Positions 14,640-22,900 of a stretch of 23,258 bases of DNA are shown here, piece by piece. The position numbers and the translations under genes were made by a program. Source of the stretch: an uncultured Anaerolineales bacterium (GTDB lineage Bacteria; Chloroflexota; Anaerolineae; Anaerolineales; UBA6663). A model generated the notes under the pieces. That model did no database searches. It was not told where the DNA came from and saw only the letters and a list, made by a program, of their open reading frames with translations. The stretch spans positions 1 to 23,258 of the forward strand of contig CALFZO010000169.1 in NCBI GenBank assembly GCA_937952305.1. Direction: 5' to 3'. How positions within the stretch are numbered: the first letter of the stretch is position 1; each line of letters opens with the position of its first letter.

Positions 14640-15041
14640 ATGCCGCGTCTGAGCGTGTGGTTGATCCGGGCCGCGCTGTTCCACCTGGCGGCCGGCTTTG
14701 GGCTGGGCGCGCTGCTGCTGTGGAACAAGGGCCTGCCGCTGTCGCCGAGCCTGGGGCGGTGGCTGCCCGTCCATATCGAGGTGGTGCTGTTCGGCTGGCT
14801 GGCGCAGTTGGCGCTGGGCGTGGCGTACTGGATCCTGCCGCGGTTTCACACGGAGCGGCGCCGCGCGGGCTGGGCGGCGGCGGCCTTTGTCCTGTTGAAC
14901 GTCGGCGTGTGGACGGTGGGCCTGGCCGCCGGACTGGGGTGGCCGGCGGCCGTGAGCGCGTTCGGGCGCGGGCTGGAGGCGTTAGCGTTCCTGGCCTTCG
15001 CCTGGCACGCCTGGCCGCGCGTCAAGCCGCTGGCGGCATAA
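14640..15041 (+). CDS. Second four-helix membrane protein, paralogue of the 13302 gene
   Basis: A 133-aa protein with four helices at about residues 8-28, 40-66, 76-98 and 104-128. Helix two, LPVHIEVVLFGWLAQLALGV, keeps the His at its start and the Gly-Trp-x-x-Gln core of the paralogue, then AYWILPRF. Helix four contains AWHAWPRVK, with a possible second His where the paralogue lacks it. GGAGG stands six bases before the ATG. It is the last gene of the operon. Together the two small proteins could form a hetero-dimeric heme-binding unit around the globin fusion; that is inference. Confidence 0.65.
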   Translation: MPRLSVWLIRAALFHLAAGFGLGALLLWNKGLPLSPSLGRWLPVHIEVVLFGWLAQLALGVAYWILPRFHTERRRAGWAAAAFVLLNVGVWTVGLAAGLGWPAAVSAFGRGLEALAFLAFAWHAWPRVKPLAA

Positions 15042-15055
15042 GGCCCGGCCTCTGT

Positions 15056-15077
15056 GAGCGGAGGGCGGGCGCCGCTC
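15056..15077. terminator. Short hairpin between converging genes
   Basis: GAGCGG (15056-15061) pairs with CCGCTC (15072-15077) around a ten-base loop in the 44-base gap between the end of the cupin/globin operon and the converging kinase. There is no U-tract, so terminator strength is doubtful. Confidence 0.35.
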
Positions 15078-15085
15078 GGTTCAGC

Positions 15086-18000
15086 TCAGTCAATTGCCAC
15101 GGGCCTCGGGCCGGCCTGGTCATCGACGGCCGGCAAGGTCAGCGTGAGCGTGCAACCCTGGTCGACGCCAGCGCTGTGCAAGGTCAAGGTCCCGGCCATC
15201 CGCTCAGCCAGCCGGCGCGAGATGCTCAGCCCCAGGCCGGTGCCGCCGTAGCGGCGCGTCGATCCGCCGTCCGCCTGGACGAAGGGCTGGAACAGCTGGG
15301 CCTGTTTCTCGGGAGCAATGCCGATACCCGTGTCCCGGACGATGAGGCGGATGTGTCCGGGCTCGGCGGCGGCCTCAGCCCACACCTGCACGCGGCCGGC
15401 CTCGGTGAACTTCACCGCGTTGCCGACCAGGTTGAGCAGGATCTGGCGCAGACGGTCGGGGTCAGCCCAGGCGGCCGCCGGCGCCTCCGCCGGCATGCAC
15501 AACTCCAAGCCGATCCCCTTTGCCTGAGCCTGCGCCTGGTGCAGGCGGCAGACCTCCTCCAGCAAGGGCAGCACTGGCACAGACAACGGGTGCACGGCGA
15601 GATGACCGGACTCGATCTTGGCAATGTCCAGCACGTCGTTGATGATCGTCAGCAGATTGCGCCCGGATTGGTAGGCCATGGCCACAAAGCTCTGTTCCTC
15701 CTCGGGCGAGTCGCAGATCTTGTCCAGCACCAGCCGCAGCGAACCCAGGATGGCGGTGAGCGGCGTGCGCAGCTCATGCGAAACGTTGGCCAGGAATTCG
15801 TCCTTGAGCCGGCTGGCCTGGACCGCCTCGTTGCGGGCCAGTTCCAGCCGCGTCAGCCAGTGGGCGTTGTTGAGCGCCACCGCGACATGGCTGGCGAAGA
15901 TCGAAAAAGCGCGCACGTCGTCGGGCTCCAGGTCGCGGCCCCACACGAACAGCAGGCCGGTCACCTGCGCGTCGCCGAGCAGCGGCAGGATTGCGGCCCG
16001 GACCTCGGGCGTGAGGTTGGCCAGCTGGGCCAGTTGGGCGAAATCCCGCTGGCGGCCGGCCAGCACCAGCGTGCCCAGCAATTGGATGGCATCTGAAACG
16101 TAGACCGGACGCTGCTGGCCGACCACCTCGGCGATCGGCCAGTGCTGCACCGAGAACCGGAAGTCGGCGGGCGCCATGCCGATCAAGTTCACAAGCGCCG
16201 CGTGCAGGTCGGGTTCCAAGGACAGGTAGCGCAGCGCCAGCTCAGCGCCCTCCGGGACGCGGATGGCCACCAGGCATTGCACGCCCAGGCGGCTCAGCTC
16301 CGCGCCCAGCGTTTCCAGGACCTGATCCGGGTCGACGGTGTTCTGAATGCGGGCAGCCACGCGGGACAGGGCCGTGATCAAGGCGCTCGAGCGCGCCAGC
16401 GCTTCGGAGCGGCGCCGCTCGCTGGCCTGCAGGCGCGCGCTCTCCAACGCCAGCGCCGCATAATCGGCGAAGGTGCCGAGGGCCTGGCGCGCGTGCGCAT
16501 CGAAGGCGTCCAGGTGAGGGCTTTCAATATCGAGCACGCCGATGACCTGGTCGCGCGCCTTGAGCGGCAGCGCCAGTTCGCTGCGCGTGGCCGGCCAGCC
16601 GGGCAGATAGCGCGGATCGGCGCGCACATCCGGCGCGTAGACGACCTCCCCGGTGCGCACGGCCGCCACCGTCAGCCCTGGCCCGAGCAGGGACAATTGG
16701 GCCGGCATGGCCACGGCCGCGCTGCCGTCGGCGCCGGCCGGCCACAGGTGGTCGCGGGTCTCGTCCAGCAGCCACACTCCGCAGTGGGCGAGCCGGAGTT
16801 CCTCAGCCAGGGCGCGCGCAATCGGGGCCGCCAGGGCGGCCGGGGTCTGGGCGGGCTGGAGCAGCACCAGCGAGGCCCGGTACAAAGCCGCCAGCAGCGC
16901 GGTCTGACGCTGGACGGACTCGAACAATTCGGCATTGCGCAGGGCGGTGGCGGCCTGGTTGGCCAGACTCTCGGCCAGGCGGACATCGTCGGGCGTGAAG
17001 GTGCGCGGCCGGGCGCGGTTGCCCAACTCAAGCAAGCCGATCACCTGGCCGCGGTTGTGCAGGGGCAACGCCAACAGCGCCGCCCACTGCCACTGGTCCA
17101 GCAGGCTCTGCAGCCCAGGGTCGAGCGCCGGGTCGTCGCGCCGGATGGCCAATGACGCGGACCCGCGCAGGAGCGGCGGCAGGTGAGGAAAGTCCTTCAC
17201 GGGCAGGCGCGAGCCGGCTGCTTCGCGCAGCGCCGGAACGGGGTCGCGGTCCAGCATGACGGTCAGGCTGTCGGCCGCGGTGTCCCACAGGGAGATGGTG
17301 CAGGTCTCGGCGTTGAGGGCGGCCAGCAGCCGGTCGGCGATAGTGTCCAGCACGGCCTCCAGATCCAGGCTGGCATTCAGGGCCTGGCTGGCCGTGTGCA
17401 GGAGGGTCAGTTCGCCCAGACGCTGCTGGGCGTCCGCGAACAGGCGCGCGTTCTCCATGGCCACCGCGGCTTGGTCGGCGAACGCTTGCAGGCGTTCGGC
17501 GTGCGCGGGGGTGAAGAAATGCGGCGTCGCGCTGTCCAGGGTGAGAAAGCCGACGACGTCGCCCTTGCGATAGATGGGCGCGCCGGCGAAGGACCGGATC
17601 CACTGGGTCCCCGCCATAGGGATCCAGCCGGGGTAAGTGCGCGTGTCCGGGATGACCAGCGGCGCGCGCGTCGTCAGCATGGCCTGCAGGTTGGCGGTCT
17701 CGGCCACCGTAAAGGCCAGCGTCTGCAGGCGCTCGAGCAGGTTGCGCTCGACATAGCCGCGATGGGTGGCGATCCGGGCCGTGCCGGCCTCCACCAGCAG
17801 CACGGCGGCGGTGTCGTACGGCGAGACCTGGCCGACGGTGTCCAGGATGCGGTTGAGGACTTCGTCGTAGTCGAGGCTGCTGTTGAGCAGGGCGGCCGTG
17901 TCGCGCAGCGCCTCCGCCAACCGGCGCTGCTCGTGCTCCGCGGTTTCTACCCGGATGCGGTCGTCGATATCGCGCGAGCCGACGACCAGGCCCGTGACCC

Positions 18001-19162
18001 GGCCGTCTTCGAGCAGAGCCGTCCCGACCGACTCGAGCCAGAGGTAGTCACCGTCGGCCCGCCGGCCGCGCAGGGTCGCGCGGATGGGCTGGCCGCTGGC
18101 AATGACGGCCTCGAACTGATCCCGCACGGCCGCCTGGTCGTCCGGGTGCACCAGCTCCAGCGCCGGCCGCCCGATCCAATCGTCCGGGCGGTAGCCGAGG
18201 CCGGCCTGGATCGACGGGCTGACCCACGTGACCACGCCGGCCGCATCGGTGAGCATGATCATGTCCAGCATGTTGTCGGTGACCTGCCGGAAGAGGCGCT
18301 CGCTGGCGCGCAGCGCGGCCTCGGTCCGGCGCGCTGCGGTGATATCGCGGACGATCACCTGGGCGGCCGCCCGCCCCTCGTGCATGTAAGGCAGCGAGGT
18401 CACCTCCACATCCACCACCGCGCCGTCGGCCCGCAGGAGCCGCTCGGCCAGGGGCGGGGCAGGGAGACGCGCTTCCACCACCTGAGCCATGCGCCGCAGC
18501 GCGGCGGTGCGTGAGTCAGGGTGGAGGATATCCAGCACCGGCTGGCCGAGGAGATCGGCGGAGCTGGCCGCGCCCATCAGGCGGACGGCGGCGGCGTTGA
18601 CGTACTCCCAGCGGCCGTCGCGGTGTATGCCGATCGCGTAGGGCGTGCCCTCCACCAGCGTGCGGTAGCGCGCCTCGTTGTCGCGCAGGGTCGCGGTCCG
18701 CTCGTCGATCTGGCGCTCGAGATCGGCTTGCAGCGCTTTCAGCGCGGCCTCGGCCCGCTGGCGTTCGGCAATCTCCTGCTGCAGCCGGGTGTGCTCGTCG
18801 ACCAGCGCCCGCGCCTGACGGCGCAGGGTCCGCAGGGTATCGCTGAGCGTGCCGACCAGGAGGCCGGACAGCAGGCCGGCGCCGGCGCCGATCCAATTCT
18901 GGGTGATGGCCGTGAGGCCGGAGCGGCCGACGAGCGTAAACAGCCCGACGTTGAGCGGGAAGGCGCTCAGCGCCGTCAACAGGCCGCCGCGCCACCCGAA
19001 CAGGCCGCCGCCGACGATGATCGGCAGCAGGGTCAAGGTGATGGCCGTGGTGCCAAAACGGGCATAGGCCGGCGGGAAGACCAAGGCGTGGGCGGCCAGG
19101 CTGGCCAGGCAGACGGCCAGCTTGGCGAGCGGGATGAAGCGAGGTGAAGCGAGGGAGGGCAT
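15086..19162 (-). CDS. Multi-domain membrane sensor histidine kinase (PAS-PAS-GAFx4-HisKA-HATPase)
   Basis: A 1358-aa kinase. Residues about 10-110 hold several hydrophobic helices. A coiled coil follows to about 175, then two PAS domains (about 177-285 and 292-410, each ending in a VxDIT/SRDID-type PAC strand). Four GAF-type domains lie between about 425 and 1100, with repeated endings such as AVAMENARLF and ATALRNAELF. The HisKA box is FLANVSHELRTPL with phospho-acceptor His1129. The ATPase has ILLNLVGNAVKF (N), DTGIGIAPE (G1), FQPFVQ (F) and GGTGLGLSISRRLAERM (G2). All catalytic motifs are present. It has no receiver domain and no response regulator gene beside it, so its output is elsewhere. 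The start at 19162 lacks a clear Shine-Dalgarno. Signal and target are unknown. Confidence 0.92.
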   Translation of the reverse strand: MPSLASPRFIPLAKLAVCLASLAAHALVFPPAYARFGTTAITLTLLPIIVGGGLFGWRGGLLTALSAFPLNVGLFTLVGRSGLTAITQNWIGAGAGLLSGLLVGTLSDTLRTLRRQARALVDEHTRLQQEIAERQRAEAALKALQADLERQIDERTATLRDNEARYRTLVEGTPYAIGIHRDGRWEYVNAAAVRLMGAASSADLLGQPVLDILHPDSRTAALRRMAQVVEARLPAPPLAERLLRADGAVVDVEVTSLPYMHEGRAAAQVIVRDITAARRTEAALRASERLFRQVTDNMLDMIMLTDAAGVVTWVSPSIQAGLGYRPDDWIGRPALELVHPDDQAAVRDQFEAVIASGQPIRATLRGRRADGDYLWLESVGTALLEDGRVTGLVVGSRDIDDRIRVETAEHEQRRLAEALRDTAALLNSSLDYDEVLNRILDTVGQVSPYDTAAVLLVEAGTARIATHRGYVERNLLERLQTLAFTVAETANLQAMLTTRAPLVIPDTRTYPGWIPMAGTQWIRSFAGAPIYRKGDVVGFLTLDSATPHFFTPAHAERLQAFADQAAVAMENARLFADAQQRLGELTLLHTASQALNASLDLEAVLDTIADRLLAALNAETCTISLWDTAADSLTVMLDRDPVPALREAAGSRLPVKDFPHLPPLLRGSASLAIRRDDPALDPGLQSLLDQWQWAALLALPLHNRGQVIGLLELGNRARPRTFTPDDVRLAESLANQAATALRNAELFESVQRQTALLAALYRASLVLLQPAQTPAALAAPIARALAEELRLAHCGVWLLDETRDHLWPAGADGSAAVAMPAQLSLLGPGLTVAAVRTGEVVYAPDVRADPRYLPGWPATRSELALPLKARDQVIGVLDIESPHLDAFDAHARQALGTFADYAALALESARLQASERRRSEALARSSALITALSRVAARIQNTVDPDQVLETLGAELSRLGVQCLVAIRVPEGAELALRYLSLEPDLHAALVNLIGMAPADFRFSVQHWPIAEVVGQQRPVYVSDAIQLLGTLVLAGRQRDFAQLAQLANLTPEVRAAILPLLGDAQVTGLLFVWGRDLEPDDVRAFSIFASHVAVALNNAHWLTRLELARNEAVQASRLKDEFLANVSHELRTPLTAILGSLRLVLDKICDSPEEEQSFVAMAYQSGRNLLTIINDVLDIAKIESGHLAVHPLSVPVLPLLEEVCRLHQAQAQAKGIGLELCMPAEAPAAAWADPDRLRQILLNLVGNAVKFTEAGRVQVWAEAAAEPGHIRLIVRDTGIGIAPEKQAQLFQPFVQADGGSTRRYGGTGLGLSISRRLAERMAGTLTLHSAGVDQGCTLTLTLPAVDDQAGPRPVAID

Positions 19163-19297
19163 GGTGTTCGTCTATCTCTGCTGGATGCCGCCATGACCAA
19201 GCGCTCCCGCTATTAACGCCGGCCGGCTGAGCCGAGGCTTAATCTTACCCGGCTCGGACCAAAACCTGAAGCGCCCGCCGAGGCCGCCCGTTTGGCC

Positions 19298-19325
19298 TTG
19301 CGTTGCGCCTGACTTGGATTATGAT
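19298..19325 (+). promoter_or_regulatory. Candidate promoter of the glycerol-phosphate operon
   Basis: TTGCGT (19298-19303) and TATGAT (19320-19325) are 16 bases apart; the -10 matches five of six positions. Transcription would start about 26 nt before the ATG at 19358. The rest of the 195-base divergent gap holds a hairpin with arms GAGCCG (19229-19234) and CGGCTC (19250-19255). Confidence 0.5.
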
Positions 19326-19357
19326 GGCTAAAGGCCACTGATTGCGACAAGAGGAAA

Positions 19358-20965
19358 ATGGGAGGGCGTGTGCGCCGCTGGAATGGGTGGGGCGACGAAG
19401 CAACCACGTATCCTTTGCCGGCCTCGGCCGCCGTGTATCTGAGCGGTTTGGTCGGGGCTGGCCCGCGTTTGGAGGACGCGGATTGGGAGACGGCGCTGAG
19501 CACAGTGCCGGCCTCGCGCCTGCGGGCACACCCTCTCGCGTCCGTTGAGCCGGGCGACCGGCTGCGGCATGCGCGCGGCCAGAGTCTCCCGGACTGGGTG
19601 GCGCTGCGCGCGGGCCAGCCGGGCGCCTGCCCGGACGGGGTCGCTTACCCGAGCACCGCCGCGGAAGTGCGGACGCTGCTGGACTATGCCCGCCAGACCG
19701 GCACGCGCCTGATCCCGTACGGCGGCGGCAGCAGCGTCGTGGGCCACATCAACCCGCGGCCCCAGGATGCGCCGGTGCTAACCGTCGACCTCAGCCGGCT
19801 CAACCAGCTGCTGGACCTGGACGAGGTCAGCCGCCTGGCCACGCTCGAAGCCGGCGCCAACGGCCCGGAGATCGAGGCGCAGTTGGGCGCGCGCGGTTAC
19901 ACGCTGGGCCACTTTCCGCAGTCGTATGAGTTATCGACCCTGGGCGGCTGGATTGCCACGCGCTCCAGCGGTCAACAATCGTATTACTACGGCCGCATTG
20001 AAGCTTTGTTTGCGGGCGGCCAGGTGGAGACTCTGGCCGGCCCGCTGGATCTGCCGCCTCACCCGGCCAGCGCGGCCGGGCCGGACTTGCGCCACCTGAT
20101 CCTGGGCTCGGAAGGGCGCTTGGGCCTCATCACGCGTGCCATCGTGCGCGTCCGCCCACGGCCCGAGGTCGACAGCTTCCACGGCGTCTTCTTTCGCGAT
20201 TGGCGCTCCGGGGCCGACGCCGTGCGCGTCCTGGCCCAGGCCGGTGTGCGCGTGTCGATGCTGCGCCTGAGCGACGCGCAGGAGACCGAGACGACGCTGC
20301 GGCTGGCCGGCCACGAGCGGTTGGTGGCGTGGGCTGAGCGCGGCCTGCGCCTGGCCGGCTTCGGGCCGGAGCGCTGCCTGCTGCTCTTCGGCGTCACCGG
20401 CGACCGGGCCGCGGCCAGCTTCGCCCACAGCCAGACGACGGAAGTCTGCCGCGCGCACGGCGGCCTGGTGGTGGGGACCGCGATCGGCAATCGCTGGCGC
20501 AAGACGCGCTTCCTCAGCCCCTACCTGCGCAACACCCTGTGGGAGGCCGGCTATGCCCTGGACACCCTTGAGACAGCCGTGCCCTGGGCCAGGGTCCTGC
20601 CGCTGGCGGCGGCGCTCACGGCCGGTCTGCGCGGCGGGCTGACCGACCTGGGCGAGCAGGTGCTGGCCTTCGCCCATCTCTCGCATGTCTACGCCGACGG
20701 CGCCAGCTTGTACGTGACATACCTGTTCCGGCGCGCGCCCGATCCGGCCGAGACACTGCGCCGCTGGCAGACGCTCAAGACCGGCGCCAGCCGCACCCTG
20801 GTGGCGCACGGCGGCACCATCAGTCATCAGCACGGCGTGGGCGTGGATCATGCGCCCTACCTGGCCGCCGAAAAGGGGAGCCTCGGGCTGCAGGCACTCG
20901 CAGCAGCGCGGCAGTCGCTCGACCCGGACGGCCTGCTCAACCCGGGCAAGCTGCTCGAACGCTGA
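19358..20965 (+). CDS. FAD-linked oxidase, alkyl-DHAP synthase (AGPS)-like
   Basis: A 535-aa flavoprotein of the vanillyl-alcohol oxidase/AGPS group. The N-terminal RRWNGWGDEATTYPLP is the usual opening of AGPS-like proteins. The FAD-binding domain has LIPYGGGSSVVGH (about 122-134) and TLGGWIATRSSGQQS. The C-terminal domain ends with HGGTISHQHGVGVDH, matching the His-rich active-site motif of AGPS, then LDPDGLLNPGKLL. AGPS makes alkyl-DHAP for ether lipids; bacterial relatives beside glp genes may instead oxidise glycerol phosphates or hydroxy-acids. The GAGG of the leader is only three bases from the ATG, so a GTG at 19370 is a possible alternative start. It is the first gene of the operon. 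Confidence 0.8.
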   Translation: MGGRVRRWNGWGDEATTYPLPASAAVYLSGLVGAGPRLEDADWETALSTVPASRLRAHPLASVEPGDRLRHARGQSLPDWVALRAGQPGACPDGVAYPSTAAEVRTLLDYARQTGTRLIPYGGGSSVVGHINPRPQDAPVLTVDLSRLNQLLDLDEVSRLATLEAGANGPEIEAQLGARGYTLGHFPQSYELSTLGGWIATRSSGQQSYYYGRIEALFAGGQVETLAGPLDLPPHPASAAGPDLRHLILGSEGRLGLITRAIVRVRPRPEVDSFHGVFFRDWRSGADAVRVLAQAGVRVSMLRLSDAQETETTLRLAGHERLVAWAERGLRLAGFGPERCLLLFGVTGDRAAASFAHSQTTEVCRAHGGLVVGTAIGNRWRKTRFLSPYLRNTLWEAGYALDTLETAVPWARVLPLAAALTAGLRGGLTDLGEQVLAFAHLSHVYADGASLYVTYLFRRAPDPAETLRRWQTLKTGASRTLVAHGGTISHQHGVGVDHAPYLAAEKGSLGLQALAAARQSLDPDGLLNPGKLLER

Positions 20966-20985
20966 ACAAGGCCCGGCCGAAATCC

Positions 20986-22590
20986 ATGTGGACCTCCGGT
21001 TGGCGCGAACAAGTCTGGTCACAGTTAGGGCAACCCTGGGACCTCATCGTCATCGGCGGCGGCATCACCGGCGCCGGCATCCTGCGGGAAGCGACGCGCG
21101 CCGGTCTGCGCGCGCTGCTCTTTGAGCAGCACGACTTCGCCTCCGGCACCTCCTCGCGCTCCTCCAAGCTCGTCCACGGCGGGCTGCGCTACCTCAAGCA
21201 GGGCGAGGTCCGCCTGACCTTTGAGTCCGTGCGCGAGCGTGAGCGCCTGCTGCGGGAGGGGCGCGGTCTCGTCCAGTCGCTGGGTTTCCTCCTGCCGACC
21301 TTCGCCGGCGACCGGCCGCCAGCCTGGGTCTTCGGCCTCGGCCTCACCGTCTACGATATCCTGGCCCTCAAGCTCAGTCACCGCCACTACGACGCCCTGG
21401 ACATGCGCGACCTGTGTCCGGGGCTGTCTGAACGCGGGCTGCTGGGCGGTTATCGCTACTTCGACGCGCTGACCGACGATGCCCGCCTGGTGCTGCGCGT
21501 CCTGCGCGAGGCCGTGCGCGGCGGAGGCGCCGCCCTCAGCTACGCCCCGGTGGAAGGCTTGCTGCGCGACGCCGCTGGACAGGTGCGCGGCGTGGTCGTG
21601 CGCGACCGGGCCGATCCTCAGAGCCGCACGGCCGAGGTGCGGGCGGCGGTCGTCATCAGCGCCACCGGCGCCTGGGCTGACGGCCTGCGCGTTCAGGCCG
21701 AGTCAACCCGCTCGCGCCAGCGGCTGCGGCCGTTGCGCGGCAGTCATCTGGCGTTCGCCGGCGACCGCCTGCCGCTGCGCCGCGCCATCAGCTTCATGCA
21801 CCCGGCCGACCGCCGGCCCCTGATCGTCGTGCCGTGGGAAGGCGTCACGCTGGTCGGGACCACCGACGTCGATCATGGCCGTGCCCTCGAGACGGATCCC
21901 ACCATCAGCCCGGCCGAGGTCGATTACCTGATGACGGCCATCCGCTACGCCTTCCCGGCCTTCGAGCTGGAGCAGCGCGACGTGGTGTCTACCTGGGCCG
22001 GCATCCGGCCGGTGGTGGACACCGGCCAGGCCGATCCTTCCAAAGAATCGCGCGAGCACGTGCTCTGGCAGGATCACGGCCTGCTGACAGTCACGGGCGG
22101 CAAACTGACCACATTCCGGCTGATGGCGCATGCCGCGCTGCAGGCGGTGCGGGCGCGCCTGCCCGGCACCCCGCGTCTGGACCCGCGCGCGCCGATGCTG
22201 GACGCGCTGCCGGACGAAGCCGGCGCGGCGGCCGGCCGGCTTGATCCGCAGCGGCGGCTGCGCCTGGCCGGCCGCTACGGCGCCGAGAGCGCGGCGTTGC
22301 TGCAGTGTGCGCGTCCGGGCGAGGTGGCCCCCGTGGGTGATTCGGCGGCGCTGTGGGCCGAGTTGCGCTGGGCGGCGCGAGCGGAGGGTGTCGTCCACCT
22401 AGATGACTTGCTGCTGCGGCGCACGCGCCTCGGCCTCATCCTGCGCGACGGCGGCCGCGCGCTGCTCGACCAGGTGCGCGCCATCGCGCAGCCGGAACTG
22501 GGCTGGGACGATGCCGCTTGGGAACGCGAAGCCGCCGCGTACCGGCGCTTGTGGCGGGCGGCCTATGCGCCGCCGGGTGGTGCCGGATGA
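20986..22590 (+). CDS. glpD: FAD-dependent glycerol-3-phosphate dehydrogenase (GlpD-like)
   Basis: Oxidises glycerol-3-phosphate to dihydroxyacetone phosphate and passes electrons to the quinone pool at the inner membrane face. The 534-aa protein has the dinucleotide-binding motif DLIVIGGGITGAGILRE near residue 19, and the strongly conserved SGTSSRSSKLVHGGLRYLKQ. Further family blocks are HLAFAGDRLPL, VGTTDVDH, WAGIRPVV and LTVTGGKLTTFR. Length is normal. It starts 20 bases after the AGPS-like gene and ends in an ATGA overlap with the next, so all are one operon. Specificity between G3P and a related polyol phosphate is not decidable from sequence alone. Confidence 0.9.
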   Translation: MWTSGWREQVWSQLGQPWDLIVIGGGITGAGILREATRAGLRALLFEQHDFASGTSSRSSKLVHGGLRYLKQGEVRLTFESVRERERLLREGRGLVQSLGFLLPTFAGDRPPAWVFGLGLTVYDILALKLSHRHYDALDMRDLCPGLSERGLLGGYRYFDALTDDARLVLRVLREAVRGGGAALSYAPVEGLLRDAAGQVRGVVVRDRADPQSRTAEVRAAVVISATGAWADGLRVQAESTRSRQRLRPLRGSHLAFAGDRLPLRRAISFMHPADRRPLIVVPWEGVTLVGTTDVDHGRALETDPTISPAEVDYLMTAIRYAFPAFELEQRDVVSTWAGIRPVVDTGQADPSKESREHVLWQDHGLLTVTGGKLTTFRLMAHAALQAVRARLPGTPRLDPRAPMLDALPDEAGAAAGRLDPQRRLRLAGRYGAESAALLQCARPGEVAPVGDSAALWAELRWAARAEGVVHLDDLLLRRTRLGLILRDGGRALLDQVRAIAQPELGWDDAAWEREAAAYRRLWRAAYAPPGGAG

Positions 22591-22889
22591 GGCTCCTGGC
22601 CCTGGAGCGCGCGGTTCCTGGCGTCGAAGACGCTGCCTTTACGCCCGAACTCAAGCGGGCTGAAGCACTCCGCGCGTGGGAGCTGTATCAGGCCGGCCAG
22701 CTGCGCGAGCTCTATTTCCGGCAGGATCGACCGGAGGCCGTCTTGATTCTGGAATGCCAGGACACGGCCGAAGCGCGCGCCCTGCTGGGGTCACTGCCCT
22801 TGGTGGCGCACGGTCTGATTGATTTTGAAGTCATCGCGCTGACGGCCTATCCGGGATTTGCCCGGCTGTTTGCGCCCTCGGACGAATAA
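22587..22889 (+). CDS. Small muconolactone-isomerase-like (ferredoxin-fold) protein
   Basis: A 100-aa protein. Alternating strands and helices (MRLLALERAVPG, RAWELYQAGQLRELYFRQ, AVLILECQDTAEARALLGSL, IDFEVIALTAY) match muconolactone isomerase-like or YciI-like alpha/beta barrels that act as oligomers. In this superfamily many members are not isomerases, and the glp-type neighbourhood gives no aromatic pathway, so the catalytic role is unknown. The ATG overlaps the GlpD stop as ATGA, which shows coupling and rules out the longer upstream frame. Confidence 0.65.
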   Translation: MRLLALERAVPGVEDAAFTPELKRAEALRAWELYQAGQLRELYFRQDRPEAVLILECQDTAEARALLGSLPLVAHGLIDFEVIALTAYPGFARLFAPSDE

Positions 22890-22900
22890 CGGCGGAGGTT

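Noticed and set aside
14657..18514. Long plus-strand open frames over the sensor kinase (14657-16096, 16142-17155, 17183-18514)
   Set aside because: All lie opposite intact PAS, GAF, HisKA and HATPase motifs; they are Arg/Gln/Gly-rich shadows without recognisable domains.
15086..19162. CRISPR-like or tandem repeats inside the kinase gene
   Set aside because: The similarity between segments is due to repeated GAF domain endings at protein level; there are no regular identical DNA repeats with spacers.
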